Assembly: GCA_035318925.1 (NCBI GenBank)
Contig: DATHDS010000021.1
Coordinates: 62,001 to 126,000, forward strand
From: VAXT01 sp035318925
Lineage (GTDB): Bacteria; Actinomycetota; Thermoleophilia; Gaiellales; Gaiellaceae
DNA: 64,000 nt
Reading direction: 5' to 3'
Shown here piece after piece: positions 1-7,519 of the stretch (positions are counted from its first letter, which is position 1; each line of letters opens with the position of its first letter). A program made the position numbers and the translations under genes. The notes below the pieces were generated by a model. The model saw nothing but the letters and a program-made list of their open reading frames with translations. It made no database searches and was not told the DNA's origin.

Positions 1-403
1 ATTCGCGACGGCTCTTGTTGTACGACGTGTCGCGAACAGGAACGACCGGTACACCGAGGCCGATCGCGTAGCCGATTTCAAATAATAGATTGAAGTTCAG
101 CGTTGTGACATCAGCGACGACCGAACCGGCGAACCGGATCGACTTTGAGATCTCGCAGAAGATGATCTTTCCCTCGGGTCCAAGTTCACGCCACGTGCGC
201 CAGACTTTCCCGGCGTTGATATTCCGAAGTTGTGTCGCTGCAGCCTCGATAGCGGCTGCGATCGACTCGGGCTTCGACGGATAAATGAAGAAAGCGTCCG
301 CCTGCACCGCGGTAGAGAAGTCCTGATCGCACGGGCCATCGACGTACTGGCAGAAGCCCGGAGGATTTGCGCGTTCTTCGATCAGCGGAAGCTGCGTGGC
401 CAT
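1..403 (-). CDS. TIR/nucleoside-deoxyribosyltransferase-like protein, C-terminal part outside the window
   Basis: The frame is open from an ATG at 403 leftwards off the edge (134 residues visible). Residues 36-48 (ADAFFIYPSKPES) look like a first beta strand and loop. Residues 97-115 contain ADVTTLNFN followed by FEIGYAIG and then VPVVPVRD, the arrangement seen in nucleoside 2-deoxyribosyltransferase and TIR-like folds, where the Glu of the E-x-G-x-A segment (here E109) is the usual catalytic residue. Cys18 and Cys25 near the N-terminus are an extra feature. A possible -10 box (CATACT) sits 6 bases before the ATG. The fold call rests on motif resemblance only. The substrate (nucleoside, NAD or sugar nucleotide) and any defence role are inference, and the missing C-terminus may carry another domain. 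Confidence 0.6.
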   Translation of the reverse strand, partial: MATQLPLIEERANPPGFCQYVDGPCDQDFSTAVQADAFFIYPSKPESIAAAIEAAATQLRNINAGKVWRTWRELGPEGKIIFCEISKSIRFAGSVVADVTTLNFNLLFEIGYAIGLGVPVVPVRDTSYNKSRRE

Positions 404-444
404 GCGTCCAGTATGCCCCGCGGAGCATCGACGGGGAGGCCGGG

Positions 445-533
445 GAGAAACGGGTGTCGGGACACCTTTCGGTGTCAACGGGGATTCATGTCAACTCTGG
501 GAGAAACGGTGTCGGGGACACCGTTTGTTGTCA
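445..533. repeat. Two REP-like 33-bp direct repeats with short palindromes
   Basis: Copies at 445-477 and 501-533 both start GAGAAACGG and end in TGTCA. Each carries an inverted repeat, GGTGTC/GACACC, with a loop of GG (first copy) or GGG (second copy). They lie in the 212-base gap between two divergently transcribed genes. The size, the palindrome and the pairing resemble bacterial REP/BIME elements mobilised by RAYT transposases, but no RAYT gene is in the window. Apart from this pair and the -10 box of the next gene, nothing else is seen in the gap. Confidence 0.6.
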
Positions 534-602
534 GGGCCTAGGTGTGCCGATTCTGTGACAACCGCGACGGCCCGGTCGACCTCCGTCGTCGGCCGATTCC
601 GT

Positions 603-608
603 TAAGAC
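603..608 (+). promoter_or_regulatory. Close-set -10 box (TAAGAC) for the FMN reductase
   Basis: TAAGAC ends 7 bases before the GTG at 616 and no Shine-Dalgarno is present, as expected for a leaderless actinobacterial transcript. The box helps to choose the GTG at 616 as start. Confidence 0.5.
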
Positions 609-615
609 TCCGGCT

Positions 616-1251
616 GTGAGTCCCAATCGACCGCTGAACATCGTCGGGCTTGGCGGTTCGCTGGCGGCGGTCTCGCGGAGTCGCGCCGCGCTGGCTACGG
701 CTCTCGAAGGTGCGGAGGCCGCCGGGGCCGAGACCGAGCTCCTCGACATCCGCGAGCTCGAGCTGCCGATGTACAACCCCGACGTGCACGAGCCGACCGC
801 CGCGGCGGCGCAGGTGATCGAGGGCCTCTACGCGGCAGACGGCCTCATCTGGAGCAGCCCGCTGTACCAGGGGTCGATCTCCGGCGCTCTCAAGAACGCG
901 ATCGACTGGCTGCACCCGCTCGGCGATCGGGATCCGCCCTATCTCCAGGACAAGGTGATCGGCCTGATCTGCGCGTCAGGCGGAGCACAGGGCCTGCAGG
1001 CGATCAACACGATGGAGTTCTCCGTGCGAGCGCTTCGCGCGTGGGCCGTGCCCTACGTCGTCCCGGTCGCGACGGCAGCGCGTGTCTTCGACGAAGCCGG
1101 CCGGATTCTCGATCCGGCGATCGAGCAGCAGCTCAAGCTGCTCGGCGGCGAGGTCGTACGGGTCGCAGAGCGGTTCGCAGTCGACGACTCACCCGATCAC
1201 GCGGCCGAATGCGCGCGCGCGAGCGAGCGGGTTGCATCCGCCGCGGCTTAG
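616..1251 (+). CDS. NADPH-dependent FMN reductase family protein
   Basis: This 211-residue flavodoxin-fold protein fits the NADPH-dependent FMN/azo/chromate reductase family. The phosphate-binding loop is GLGGSLAAVSRS (11-22), close to the family's GSxRxxS pattern. SSPLYQGSISGALKNAIDWL (80-99) is the characteristic flavin-contacting segment after the third strand, and ASGGAQGL lies further on. Enzymes of this type reduce FMN or quinones with NAD(P)H in the cytosol; the true substrate is unknown. The GTG start is preferred because of the -10 box just upstream. The next gene begins 26 bases downstream but has its own -10 box, so this gene is probably monocistronic. Confidence 0.85.
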   Translation: MSPNRPLNIVGLGGSLAAVSRSRAALATALEGAEAAGAETELLDIRELELPMYNPDVHEPTAAAAQVIEGLYAADGLIWSSPLYQGSISGALKNAIDWLHPLGDRDPPYLQDKVIGLICASGGAQGLQAINTMEFSVRALRAWAVPYVVPVATAARVFDEAGRILDPAIEQQLKLLGGEVVRVAERFAVDDSPDHAAECARASERVASAAA

Positions 1252-1265
1252 AGGCAGGAGATCCG

Positions 1266-1271
1266 TAAGGT
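1266..1271 (+). promoter_or_regulatory. Close-set -10 box (TAAGGT) for the ORF at 1278
   Basis: TAAGGT stands 6 bases before the ATG at 1278. The spacing matches the other leaderless-type promoters in this window. Confidence 0.45.
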
Positions 1272-1277
1272 AGGGCC

Positions 1278-1561
1278 ATGCCCATCCTGCAGATCCAGCA
1301 CAAGACCCGCGGCTTCGACGCGTGGAAGCAGAGCTTCGACAGCGATCCCGTCGGACGCGAGCAGGGCGGCGTGCGCAGCTACCGCATCCTGCGCGGAACC
1401 GACGACCCGAACAACGTCGTCATCGAGCTCGAGTTCGGCAGCACCGGCGAGAGAAGTTCAGCGCGGCGCTCCGTGAGCTGTGGGGCCGAGTCGGCGGCGA
1501 CCTCGGCCTCGAGGGCCCGCAGGCGCGGATCCTGGACTCGGTCGAGACCGGCGAGTACTAG
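1278..1561 (+). pseudogene. Small conserved-looking protein broken by a frameshift near 1450
   Basis: Translation from the ATG at 1278 reads sensibly to about residue 58 (ending NNVVIELEFGSTGE near 1451). Sensible protein then resumes in another frame (EKFSAALRELWGRVGGDL from 1451) and ends at a stop at 1561. Spliced, it would be about 94 residues with a beta-alpha-beta look (MPILQIQHK, YRILRG, VVIELEF), like dimeric alpha-beta-barrel monooxygenase or cyclase-type small proteins. In the first frame the ORF would run to 1583 with a low-complexity Ser/Arg tail, which is unlike a real protein. A one-base deletion or two-base insertion fits, either as a real mutation or as a sequencing or assembly error. 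The family is not firmly identified. Confidence 0.6.
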
Positions 1562-1579
1562 CCCGCGCGCCTCGGTCAG

Positions 1580-2098
1580 CTAAACGCTGCGGTCGCGACG
1601 CATGAGGGCGTGCGGCTCTCCGTCCTCGACGAACTCCTTGACGACACGAAAGCCCGCCTTCTCGAAGGCGCGGCGCGAGGCAACATTCCGTGCGGCCGGA
1701 TCGGCGACACAGCTCGTCGTCGACGGCGTGCCGAAGACGACCTCGTCGACGAAGCGACGCAGGATCTCGGTGCCGAGCCCCTGGCCGGTCAGCGCCTCGT
1801 CGGCGATGAAGAGGTCGACCCCGGCCACCCCCTCCGCGACCCCGATCAGCGCCGCGTAGTCTGGATAGTCCGAGACGAGATAAGTCTCGACGTACCCGAT
1901 CGGCTCCTCGCCCAAGAGCGCGAGGTAGTGGTCGGTCGGCTCGTCGCCTTCGATCGAGGGCAGGTAATGCTCCACGACCGCCTCGTAGGTCTCCCGGTCT
2001 CTCCACCACCGCTTCACGTGCGGCCGCTGGAGCCACTCATGCATCAAATGGAGGTCAGCCGGCTCCAGCGGCCGGAAACGAAGCGTCAACCCGTCCAT
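1580..2098 (-). CDS. GNAT-family N-acetyltransferase (AAC(6')-like)
   Basis: This 172-residue GNAT protein has an N-terminal FRPLEPADLHLMHEWLQRPHV segment typical of the aminoglycoside 6'-N-acetyltransferase/RimJ-like group. The acetyl-CoA pyrophosphate loop is GQGLGTEIL (105-113), and NVASRRAFEKAGF (138-150) is the usual motif B end. It would transfer acetyl from acetyl-CoA to an amine in the cytosol. An aminoglycoside or siderophore intermediate is possible but the substrate cannot be read from sequence. It is transcribed away from the SemiSWEET gene, with 39 bases between the starts. Its stop lies 18 bases from the end of the frameshifted ORF. Confidence 0.85.
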   Translation of the reverse strand: MDGLTLRFRPLEPADLHLMHEWLQRPHVKRWWRDRETYEAVVEHYLPSIEGDEPTDHYLALLGEEPIGYVETYLVSDYPDYAALIGVAEGVAGVDLFIADEALTGQGLGTEILRRFVDEVVFGTPSTTSCVADPAARNVASRRAFEKAGFRVVKEFVEDGEPHALMRRDRSV

Positions 2099-2137
2099 CG
2101 CAAGGGGATCATCCGCGAAGACCGAAGTGCGAGACCG

Positions 2138-2431
2138 ATGGAGACCGTCCTCGCAATCTCGGCTGCGGCCTGGGGAGTCCTGATGGCGATCTCGCCGGGG
2201 CTCCAGATCCGCAAGATGCTCCGCTTCCGTTCGTCGCGCGAGGTGTCGATCTTCTACTTCTGGGTCCTGCTCGTCGGCTTCACGCTCTGGGTCGCCTACG
2301 GGCTCACGATCGACAACTGGTTCCTGATCGTGCCGAACGCGGTCGCCTTCACGGTCTGCGTGACGACGATCGCCGTCGCGCTCCGCTTCCGCTTCGGCTC
2401 AGGCGGCGGCGCTTTCGACACCGCCGCCTGA
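2138..2431 (+). CDS. SemiSWEET-type small sugar transporter (MtN3/PQ-loop family)
   Basis: This 97-residue protein has three predicted membrane helices (about 3-20, 37-56 and 61-83), the size and topology of bacterial SemiSWEETs, which dimerise to form a sugar pore. SPGLQIRKM after helix 1 corresponds to the family's conserved Pro and basic loop, and VPN in helix 3 matches the conserved Pro-Asn region that lines the pore. The ATG at 2138 is chosen because the upstream part of the open frame is antisense to the GNAT gene. Its 3' end overlaps the 3' end of the small minus-strand gene by 33 bases. The transported sugar is unknown. Confidence 0.8.
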   Translation: METVLAISAAAWGVLMAISPGLQIRKMLRFRSSREVSIFYFWVLLVGFTLWVAYGLTIDNWFLIVPNAVAFTVCVTTIAVALRFRFGSGGGAFDTAA

Positions 2432-2611
2432 GCTTCGCACGAGGTCCGCAAGGCGGGCGCGGACCCGATCGATCTCGCCCGTATGCCGCTCGAGCTCCTC
2501 GTTGCTCACCCCTCTGGCCTCGAGGATGGGCTGAACGAGGACGAGACCCTTGAGCTGCGTGAGGACGTCCGTGATCTCATGCGTGCCCCGGTCGTATTCG
2601 AAGGCGTTCAC
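2399..2611 (-). CDS. Small conserved-looking protein coupled to the DHA2 exporter
   Basis: This 70-residue ORF begins with a GTG that overlaps the stop of the MFS exporter (GTGA), so translation is probably coupled. The sequence is polar and helical (EYDRGTHEITDVLTQLKG, then NEELERHTGEIDRVRARLADL), without signal peptide or membrane segment, and the second half could form a short coiled coil. No family is recognised. The coding evidence is the overlap, the normal amino-acid composition and the position directly behind the exporter. Against it are the short length and the 33-base 3' overlap with the SemiSWEET gene. Confidence 0.6.
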   Translation of the reverse strand: MNAFEYDRGTHEITDVLTQLKGLVLVQPILEARGVSNEELERHTGEIDRVRARLADLVRSSGGGVESAAA

Positions 2612-4062
2612 GCTGCCTCCAACAGGGCCGCGGGCTCCTCTGCGGTGACCGCTGGAGCCGACTCCGTCAAAAGCGCCGCCACGAGCGCGCCCACCGCTGC
2701 GATCGCCGCGAGCGAGTAGAACGCGATCGTGAATCCGTGCGTCAGTGCATTCGCCCCAAGCGGGCTCGAGCCGGGATGCGCGTTGACGTAGTGCGCCGTG
2801 AACGTCGTAGCGATCGTCGTTGCGACTGCGACTCCGATCGCGCCGCCGATCTGCTGGCTCGTGTTGATCAACCCTGACGCGACGCCGGCCTCGGAGTGAC
2901 GCACGCCGGCCAGAGCGCCGATCGACATCGGGACGAACGCGAACGCGAGCCCGACCCCACTGAGCAGGAACGCCGGGAAGAGGTTCCAGAAGTAGTGCCC
3001 GTGCACCGGAAGCTGCGCGTAGAGAACAATCGACGCGCCCGAGAGCACCATCCCGGCGGTCAGCAACGGACGAACCCCGAACCGGGTCGTTAGCGACTGC
3101 GCCACACCCGCGATCACGATGACCGTGAGCGTCAGCGCGATGTACGCCACGCCGGTCTGGAGCGCCGAGTAGTGCAGGACCTGCTGCATGTACAGCGTAA
3201 GCAGGAAGAACTGCGAGAACAGCGAGCCGGCGAGCAGGAACCCGCTGATGTTCGACGCGGACAGCGTCCGCAGGCGGAAGATGCTCATCGGCAGGAGCGG
3301 CGCCTTCGAGCGCAGCTCGATGACGACGAATCCGACCACGAGCGCGGCGGAGGCCGCGAGGAGGGCGATCGTCTCGGCGGTCACCCACCCGTGTTGCGTG
3401 GCACGCGTCATCGCATAGACGAGGAGCATCAGCCCGCCGGTGATCGTCGTCGCGCCGGCGGTATCGAAGTACCTGTGATTCAGGTCGGCTCGGCTCTCCC
3501 TGAGCAAGAACGGCGTGAGCCCGAGGACGAGGGCCCCGACCGGAACGTTGACGAAGAAGATCCACGACCAGCTGAAGGCACTGGTCAGCGCACCGCCTGC
3601 GAGCACGCCCGCTGCGGCACCGCTACCCGAGACCGCTCCCCAGATGCCGAGCGCGAGGTTCCGCTCGCGTCCTTCCTTGAACGTCGTCGTCAGAATCGAG
3701 AGCGCCGCGGGAGAGAGAAGCGCTGCCCCGAGCCCCTGCAACGCGCGGAAGCCGATCAGCGACCCTTCCGACCACGCCAGGCCGTCGAGCAGCGAGGCGA
3801 CCGTGAAGAGAGCGATTCCCGCGATGAAGAGACGGCGCCGACCGAGGAGATCGGCGAGCCGGCCTCCCAGGAGCAGCACGCCGCCGAAGATGATGGCGTA
3901 CGCGGTGACTATCCACTGCAGGCCTTCCTGGCTGAAGTGGAGATCCGTCTTGATCGACGGAAGCGCAACATTCACGATCGCGACGTCCAGCACGACCATG
4001 AATTGCGCGAGGACGATGAGTGCTAATCCGATCCATCGTCTACGATTTTCCAGTGGGCTCAT
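2608..4062 (-). CDS. DHA2 (EmrB/QacA-type) 14-TM major facilitator drug exporter
   Basis: This 484-residue polytopic protein is a proton-driven efflux pump of the DHA2 family. Motif C-like VLDVAIVNVALPSI is in helix 1. The cytoplasmic loop GGRLADLLGRRRLF is motif A, and FRALQGLGAALLSPAA is the family's helix-4 motif B. GAVSGSGAAAGVLAGG is the helix-5 antiporter motif and is followed by WSWIFFVNVPVG, typical of DHA2. The ATG at 4062 is preferred over a distal start because GGAG lies 7 bases upstream. It is divergent from a MarR regulator, a common pairing for drug-inducible efflux, so MarR repression with release by a small ligand is likely. A small gene is translationally coupled downstream. 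Confidence 0.92.
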   Translation of the reverse strand: MSPLENRRRWIGLALIVLAQFMVVLDVAIVNVALPSIKTDLHFSQEGLQWIVTAYAIIFGGVLLLGGRLADLLGRRRLFIAGIALFTVASLLDGLAWSEGSLIGFRALQGLGAALLSPAALSILTTTFKEGRERNLALGIWGAVSGSGAAAGVLAGGALTSAFSWSWIFFVNVPVGALVLGLTPFLLRESRADLNHRYFDTAGATTITGGLMLLVYAMTRATQHGWVTAETIALLAASAALVVGFVVIELRSKAPLLPMSIFRLRTLSASNISGFLLAGSLFSQFFLLTLYMQQVLHYSALQTGVAYIALTLTVIVIAGVAQSLTTRFGVRPLLTAGMVLSGASIVLYAQLPVHGHYFWNLFPAFLLSGVGLAFAFVPMSIGALAGVRHSEAGVASGLINTSQQIGGAIGVAVATTIATTFTAHYVNAHPGSSPLGANALTHGFTIAFYSLAAIAAVGALVAALLTESAPAVTAEEPAALLEAA

Positions 4063-4134
4063 CGGTAACTCCAATCGTTGAGTGCTTCCACAATATACAC
4101 ACAACATGATGGTCGTGCGCTACACTACGTGCCG
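4063..4134. promoter_or_regulatory. Divergent MFS/MarR control region
   Basis: This 72-base region between the divergent starts is clearly more AT-rich than its surroundings. It holds a direct repeat CACAA-TATACA-CACAA (4089-4104). On the minus strand TATATT (4092-4097) is a plausible -10 for the exporter. A MarR dimer would be expected to bind here, but no clean inverted repeat is seen, so the operator itself is not assigned. Confidence 0.5.
4121..4126 (+). promoter_or_regulatory. Close-set -10 box (TACACT) for the MarR regulator
   Basis: TACACT ends 8 bases before the ATG at 4135. This supports that ATG rather than the in-frame GTG at 4129 or the TTG at 4078. Confidence 0.45.
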
Positions 4135-4653
4135 ATGAGCATTCCAGCCGAGATCACAGAGCTCGAAGCAGAGCTCCAACCACAGCTCAAGCCGTGCCTC
4201 CCGAAGGAGCTCCGTTCGAGCACAACTTTCCTGCTGGCGCGGGTTGGCATTGCGATCAAGATGCAGGTGATGGCCGAGTTCGAGCGCGAGGGCTGCGGCA
4301 TCTACGAGTACAGCGTCCTCGCGATCCTCGGTGAGGGGGCACAGAAGACGCAGGCGGCGATCGCGGACGCGGTCGGTGTCGACCGCAGCCAGCTCGTTCA
4401 CGTCCTCGACGAGCTCGAAGCGGACGGTTTCGTCGAACGCAAGCGCGACCCGAAAGACAGGCGCCGCCACGAGGTCTCGATCACCGCAGAGGGCAAGCGC
4501 CACCTCGTGAGCCTGCGGTCGACCGTCAAGCGGATCGAGCAGACGTTCCTCGAGCCGTTGGACGACGAGGCCCGGAAGGCCTTGCACGAGACGCTCCTGC
4601 GCGTGGCCTGCAACTTCGACCCACGCTACGCCCCGCCGGTCTCGCTTCCCTGA
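4135..4653 (+). CDS. MarR-family transcriptional regulator
   Basis: This 172-residue winged-helix protein has FLLARVGIAIKMQVMAEFE as dimerisation helix 1. GIYEYSVLAIL follows as helix 2, and QAAIADAVGVDRSQLVHVLDELEADGFVERKRDPKDRRRHEVSIT is the recognition helix and wing, with the classic DPKDRR wing arginines (quoted in two parts: the helix ends at ELEADGF, the wing starts at VERKRD). The N-terminal 30 residues are an acidic extension. It most likely represses the divergent DHA2 exporter and itself. The inducer is unknown. A stem-loop follows the stop. Confidence 0.9.
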   Translation: MSIPAEITELEAELQPQLKPCLPKELRSSTTFLLARVGIAIKMQVMAEFEREGCGIYEYSVLAILGEGAQKTQAAIADAVGVDRSQLVHVLDELEADGFVERKRDPKDRRRHEVSITAEGKRHLVSLRSTVKRIEQTFLEPLDDEARKALHETLLRVACNFDPRYAPPVSLP

Positions 4654-4668
4654 CCGGCGAGCCCTCCC

Positions 4669-4685
4669 GCGCGGCAAAGCCGCGC
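4669..4685. terminator. Stem-loop after marR-like gene
   Basis: A perfect 7-bp stem, GCGCGGC/GCCGCGC, closes an AAA loop 15 bases after the MarR stop. No T-run follows, so it may be a Rho-independent-like hairpin of a GC-rich genome or a small repeat. The rest of the 165-base gap up to 4818 shows nothing else. Confidence 0.4.
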
Positions 4686-4818
4686 TCCGGCCTCGCCTCG
4701 CGCCGCTCAGCCCCCTCCAGCGAGCGGCCCGTGCGTCCTGGCACTGTTCCGCTCGCATACGGGGTCTGAGCGACGCGTCAGGAAACCGAGAGGCCCATAC
4801 GCTGGGGCCAGCTCAACC

Positions 4819-5211
4819 CTAGGTCGTCGGCGCCGGCAGCGTGAAGGCGAGCCGCGGTCCGAGCCGGTGGCCGCCGTGGATCCACGTCACCTGGTACCGG
4901 CGCGGGCCCGCCAGCGGGAAGTTCTTCTGCCAGCTCACCCTGCCGCCCCAGTTCGCGCCCACCTTGCGCACGCGGAACCTCTTGCACGTCGCCTTCTGCC
5001 CGAGCGGGCGGACGCAGATCCGATAGCGGGCGAAATACTTCGCCGCGAGGGTCAACTGGAAGCGAACGGCGCCGACGTTCTTGAAGATCCCGTAACAGAC
5101 GTCGCCGCTCGCGCTGCAGTGACTCGCGACCCGGCTCTGATTTGCCGATAGACCGAGAGGCGCAACGGCCAGGCCGGCAATGAGCGTCATGAGCAGAATG
5201 AATCGCGCCAT
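4819..5211 (-). CDS. Small secreted protein with four cysteines
   Basis: About 130 residues from the ATG at 5211. An N-terminal signal peptide (MARFILLMTLIAGLAVAP, cleavage probably after the LGLSA region) is followed by a roughly 105-residue mature domain with four Cys in pairs (SHC, VC, IC, TC) and alternating aromatic or beta-strand segments ending in RYQVTWIHGG and LGPRLAFTL. This suggests a disulfide-stabilised beta-sandwich outside the cell. An in-frame ATG at 5259 would give a longer basic N-region; neither start has a convincing ribosome-binding site. No known family is recognised. It is divergent from the LPG-synthase-type membrane protein. Confidence 0.65.
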   Translation of the reverse strand: MARFILLMTLIAGLAVAPLGLSANQSRVASHCSASGDVCYGIFKNVGAVRFQLTLAAKYFARYRICVRPLGQKATCKRFRVRKVGANWGGRVSWQKNFPLAGPRRYQVTWIHGGHRLGPRLAFTLPAPTT

Positions 5212-5286
5212 CAAGACACATCTTGCCCAAAACCGTCGTCCTGGAACAACGGCTACCATGACTGGGTCGTCCAGCGAGGAGCAGTC

Positions 5287-6306
5287 ATGAGCGATCGCCG
5301 GCCAGGCCGAGCGCGAAGATCGCTCTCGTACCTCCGACACGCCGGTTCATCAAGACGAGGGCACGTCGTCATCACCGTTGGCTCGGTGGTTGCCGGGGTC
5401 GTGCTCTTCGGACTGGCGCTCCTGCACCTCCGCAGCACACCGCTGCCGTTCTCTAACGGGCGGCCGGTGCTGCTTGTCTCCGTCGCGCTGCTCTTTCTCG
5501 CTGCGTTCCTGCTGAAGGCGATCGGCTGGGATCGGCTCTTCCACCACCCGGAACGACCCGGTCCTGTCTCCCTGGCCGCCGCCGGCGGCGGGGCGAGCAT
5601 CATGGGCATCGTCCTCCCGGGCCGCTTCGACGAGCTCGTCCGGATCGCGATCGTCCGCCGGTTCCCGGGCTGCCCCGCGGGGGTGAAGACGATCTGCCTC
5701 TCGCTCGTGACGCTGGGCCTGATCGACGCCGCCGCGCTCGCCCCGTTCTCCCTCATCGCATCGGCCTGGCCGGGGAACTCGGTCGGCGTTCGGATCGGCT
5801 TCGCAATCGTCGGCGCGGGCGGTATCGCCGCGGCCGGTATCGTCGCCGCGCTCCCCTTTGTCGCGCGCAGCCCGTGGTTGATGCGCTACCGGATCGCCCG
5901 CTGGCTGGCGCCGAGAGCGACGCCGCTGCGAGGCGCGATCGAGGCCTGGGCGCTCGTTTCCGCCTCGTGGGTCGTGCGCGCTTCCGCCTTGACGCTGCTG
6001 CTGGCGGCTCTGGGTTTCGGCTTCAAGTTCCCGCTCGCGATGATGTTCCTGTGCGCGGGAGCCGCGGCGGCGGCCCTGCCGATCGCACTCGGAGGCGCAG
6101 CGACCCAGGTCGGGGCGGGTGCGACCCTGCTCATCGTCTCCGGAATCGGCACCACGGAGGCACTCGGATTCGCGCTCGCCGCGCAGACGTTGATCATCCT
6201 CTCCGGAGCGGCCGTGCTCTTCCTCGCGGTCACCTGGCGGACGACACGCTGGCTGGTCGGCGTCAGCGCGCCGTATTTCATCGCGTTGCGTCCGAGTATC
6301 GACTAG
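5287..6306 (+). CDS. Lysylphosphatidylglycerol-synthase-type membrane protein (UPF0104/LPG_synthase_TM)
   Basis: This 339-residue polytopic protein has about eight hydrophobic segments. It resembles the transmembrane flippase-like domain of MprF and stand-alone UPF0104 proteins: an early GRPVLLVSVALLFLAAFLLKA pair of helices, then GGGASIMGIVLPGRFDELVR, equivalent to the family's conserved re-entrant region near a Gly-rich loop, and AGAAAAALPIALGGAATQVGAG near the C-terminus. It has no catalytic aminoacyl-transferase domain, so lipid translocation or a general envelope role is more likely than lysyl transfer. GAGGAG lies 5 bases before the ATG. It is 43 bases upstream of the MFS gene on the same strand. 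Confidence 0.75.
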   Translation: MSDRRPGRARRSLSYLRHAGSSRRGHVVITVGSVVAGVVLFGLALLHLRSTPLPFSNGRPVLLVSVALLFLAAFLLKAIGWDRLFHHPERPGPVSLAAAGGGASIMGIVLPGRFDELVRIAIVRRFPGCPAGVKTICLSLVTLGLIDAAALAPFSLIASAWPGNSVGVRIGFAIVGAGGIAAAGIVAALPFVARSPWLMRYRIARWLAPRATPLRGAIEAWALVSASWVVRASALTLLLAALGFGFKFPLAMMFLCAGAAAAALPIALGGAATQVGAGATLLIVSGIGTTEALGFALAAQTLIILSGAAVLFLAVTWRTTRWLVGVSAPYFIALRPSID

Positions 6307-6349
6307 CCCCTCGGCACACTGATTGAATCGGCTCGTGGAGAGCCGACTG

Positions 6350-7519
6350 ATGAGCCCTGCGTTCGTCCGCGTCTGGATCGCCACCCTCGGCGCCTTCGGC
6401 TCGTTCGGCATGGTCGTCTTCACGCTGCCGCTCTACACGAAGGACGAGCTCGGTCGAGGCTCGGTCGGGATCGGGGTCGCGGTCGGCGCGGCCAGTGTGA
6501 CCTCGATGGTCTTCTCGATCCTTTCCGGTCGCTTCGCAGACCGGCGTGGTCGGCGCCCGCTCCTGCTCGCCGGGGCCGCCGTGATGCTCGCCTGCTACCT
6601 CGCCCTCGCGCTCAATCCGGGGCTCGCGGCGGTCGTCGCGATCCGCCTGGTCGCCGGCGCGGCGGAAGCGACGTTCGTGGTCGGCGCGTACACGGTGATC
6701 GCCGACCTCGCGCCCGGGCATCGGCGCGGCGAGGCGATGAGCCTCGTCACGCTCGCTTCGTACCTCGGGCTGACGATCGGCCCAGTGCTCGCCGACCTCG
6801 TCCTCGGCGGCGACCGGTTCACGGCCGTCTGGCTCGTCGCCGCCGGGCTCGTTCTGGCCTCGATCGTGATGCTCGCGACCTTCCGTGAGACGCAACCGCA
6901 GCTGGAGCACTCGACGGCCTCGCCCGGCTGGCTGCCGCCGCGCGGTGCGCTCGTCCCCGGGCTGCTCGTCCTCGTCGGACTGCTCGGCTTCGGCGGCTTC
7001 ATCACGTTTGCGGCCCTCTATGCCCGTGATCTCGGTATCGATCGCCCCGGTCTCGTCTTTGCGCTTTTCGGGGGCGTCATCTGCCTCGTCCGCGCCTTCG
7101 GCCGCAAGGTGCCGGATGCGCTGGGCGCCCGGCGCACGCTCGTGGTCTCCTTCGTGACGCTCGCGGTGGGGCTCGCGACGATCGGCGCGTGGCAGTCGAC
7201 GAGCGGCCTGCTCGTGGGGACGGTCGTCTTCGCGGCCGGGCAGGCGCTCACCTACCCCTCTGCCGTGCTGCTGGCAATGGAGGCGACGACGACGGCCGAA
7301 CGGAGCGCAACGGTGGGCACGGTCGGCGCGTTCGTGGACGTCGCGATCGGCCTCGGCGCGTTCTCGCTGGGCGGTGTCGCTGCGGTCTGGGGCTACGGCG
7401 GCGTCTTCCTCGTCGCCTCGCTCGTCGCGCTCAGCGGCCTCATCGTGCTCGTGCCGCTGCGGAAAGTCGACCCTCGCCTGGGCGCGACTGCCGGTGCCGG
7501 TGGGAGAATTCAGCCGTGA
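6350..7519 (+). CDS. Major facilitator superfamily transporter, 12 TM
   Basis: This 389-residue MFS protein has motif A (SGRFADRRGRRPLL) after helix 2. AIRLVAGAAEATFVVGAYTV is helix 4, and SLVTLASYLGLTIGPVLADL is a helix-5 antiporter-like motif. The C-terminal half repeats the pattern (GRKVPDALGARRTLV). The ATG at 6350 is preferred to the TTG at 6323 because GGAG precedes it by about 9 bases. Its stop overlaps the GTG of the ureohydrolase (GTGA), so the two are co-translated. That context hints at transport of an amine, a guanidino compound or its product, but the substrate cannot be fixed from sequence. Confidence 0.88.
   Translation: MSPAFVRVWIATLGAFGSFGMVVFTLPLYTKDELGRGSVGIGVAVGAASVTSMVFSILSGRFADRRGRRPLLLAGAAVMLACYLALALNPGLAAVVAIRLVAGAAEATFVVGAYTVIADLAPGHRRGEAMSLVTLASYLGLTIGPVLADLVLGGDRFTAVWLVAAGLVLASIVMLATFRETQPQLEHSTASPGWLPPRGALVPGLLVLVGLLGFGGFITFAALYARDLGIDRPGLVFALFGGVICLVRAFGRKVPDALGARRTLVVSFVTLAVGLATIGAWQSTSGLLVGTVVFAAGQALTYPSAVLLAMEATTTAERSATVGTVGAFVDVAIGLGAFSLGGVAAVWGYGGVFLVASLVALSGLIVLVPLRKVDPRLGATAGAGGRIQP

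Noticed and set aside
4078..4134. A longer MarR N-terminus from a TTG at 4078
   Set aside because: It would cross the AT-rich divergent promoter region; the ATG at 4135 has a -10 box at proper spacing.
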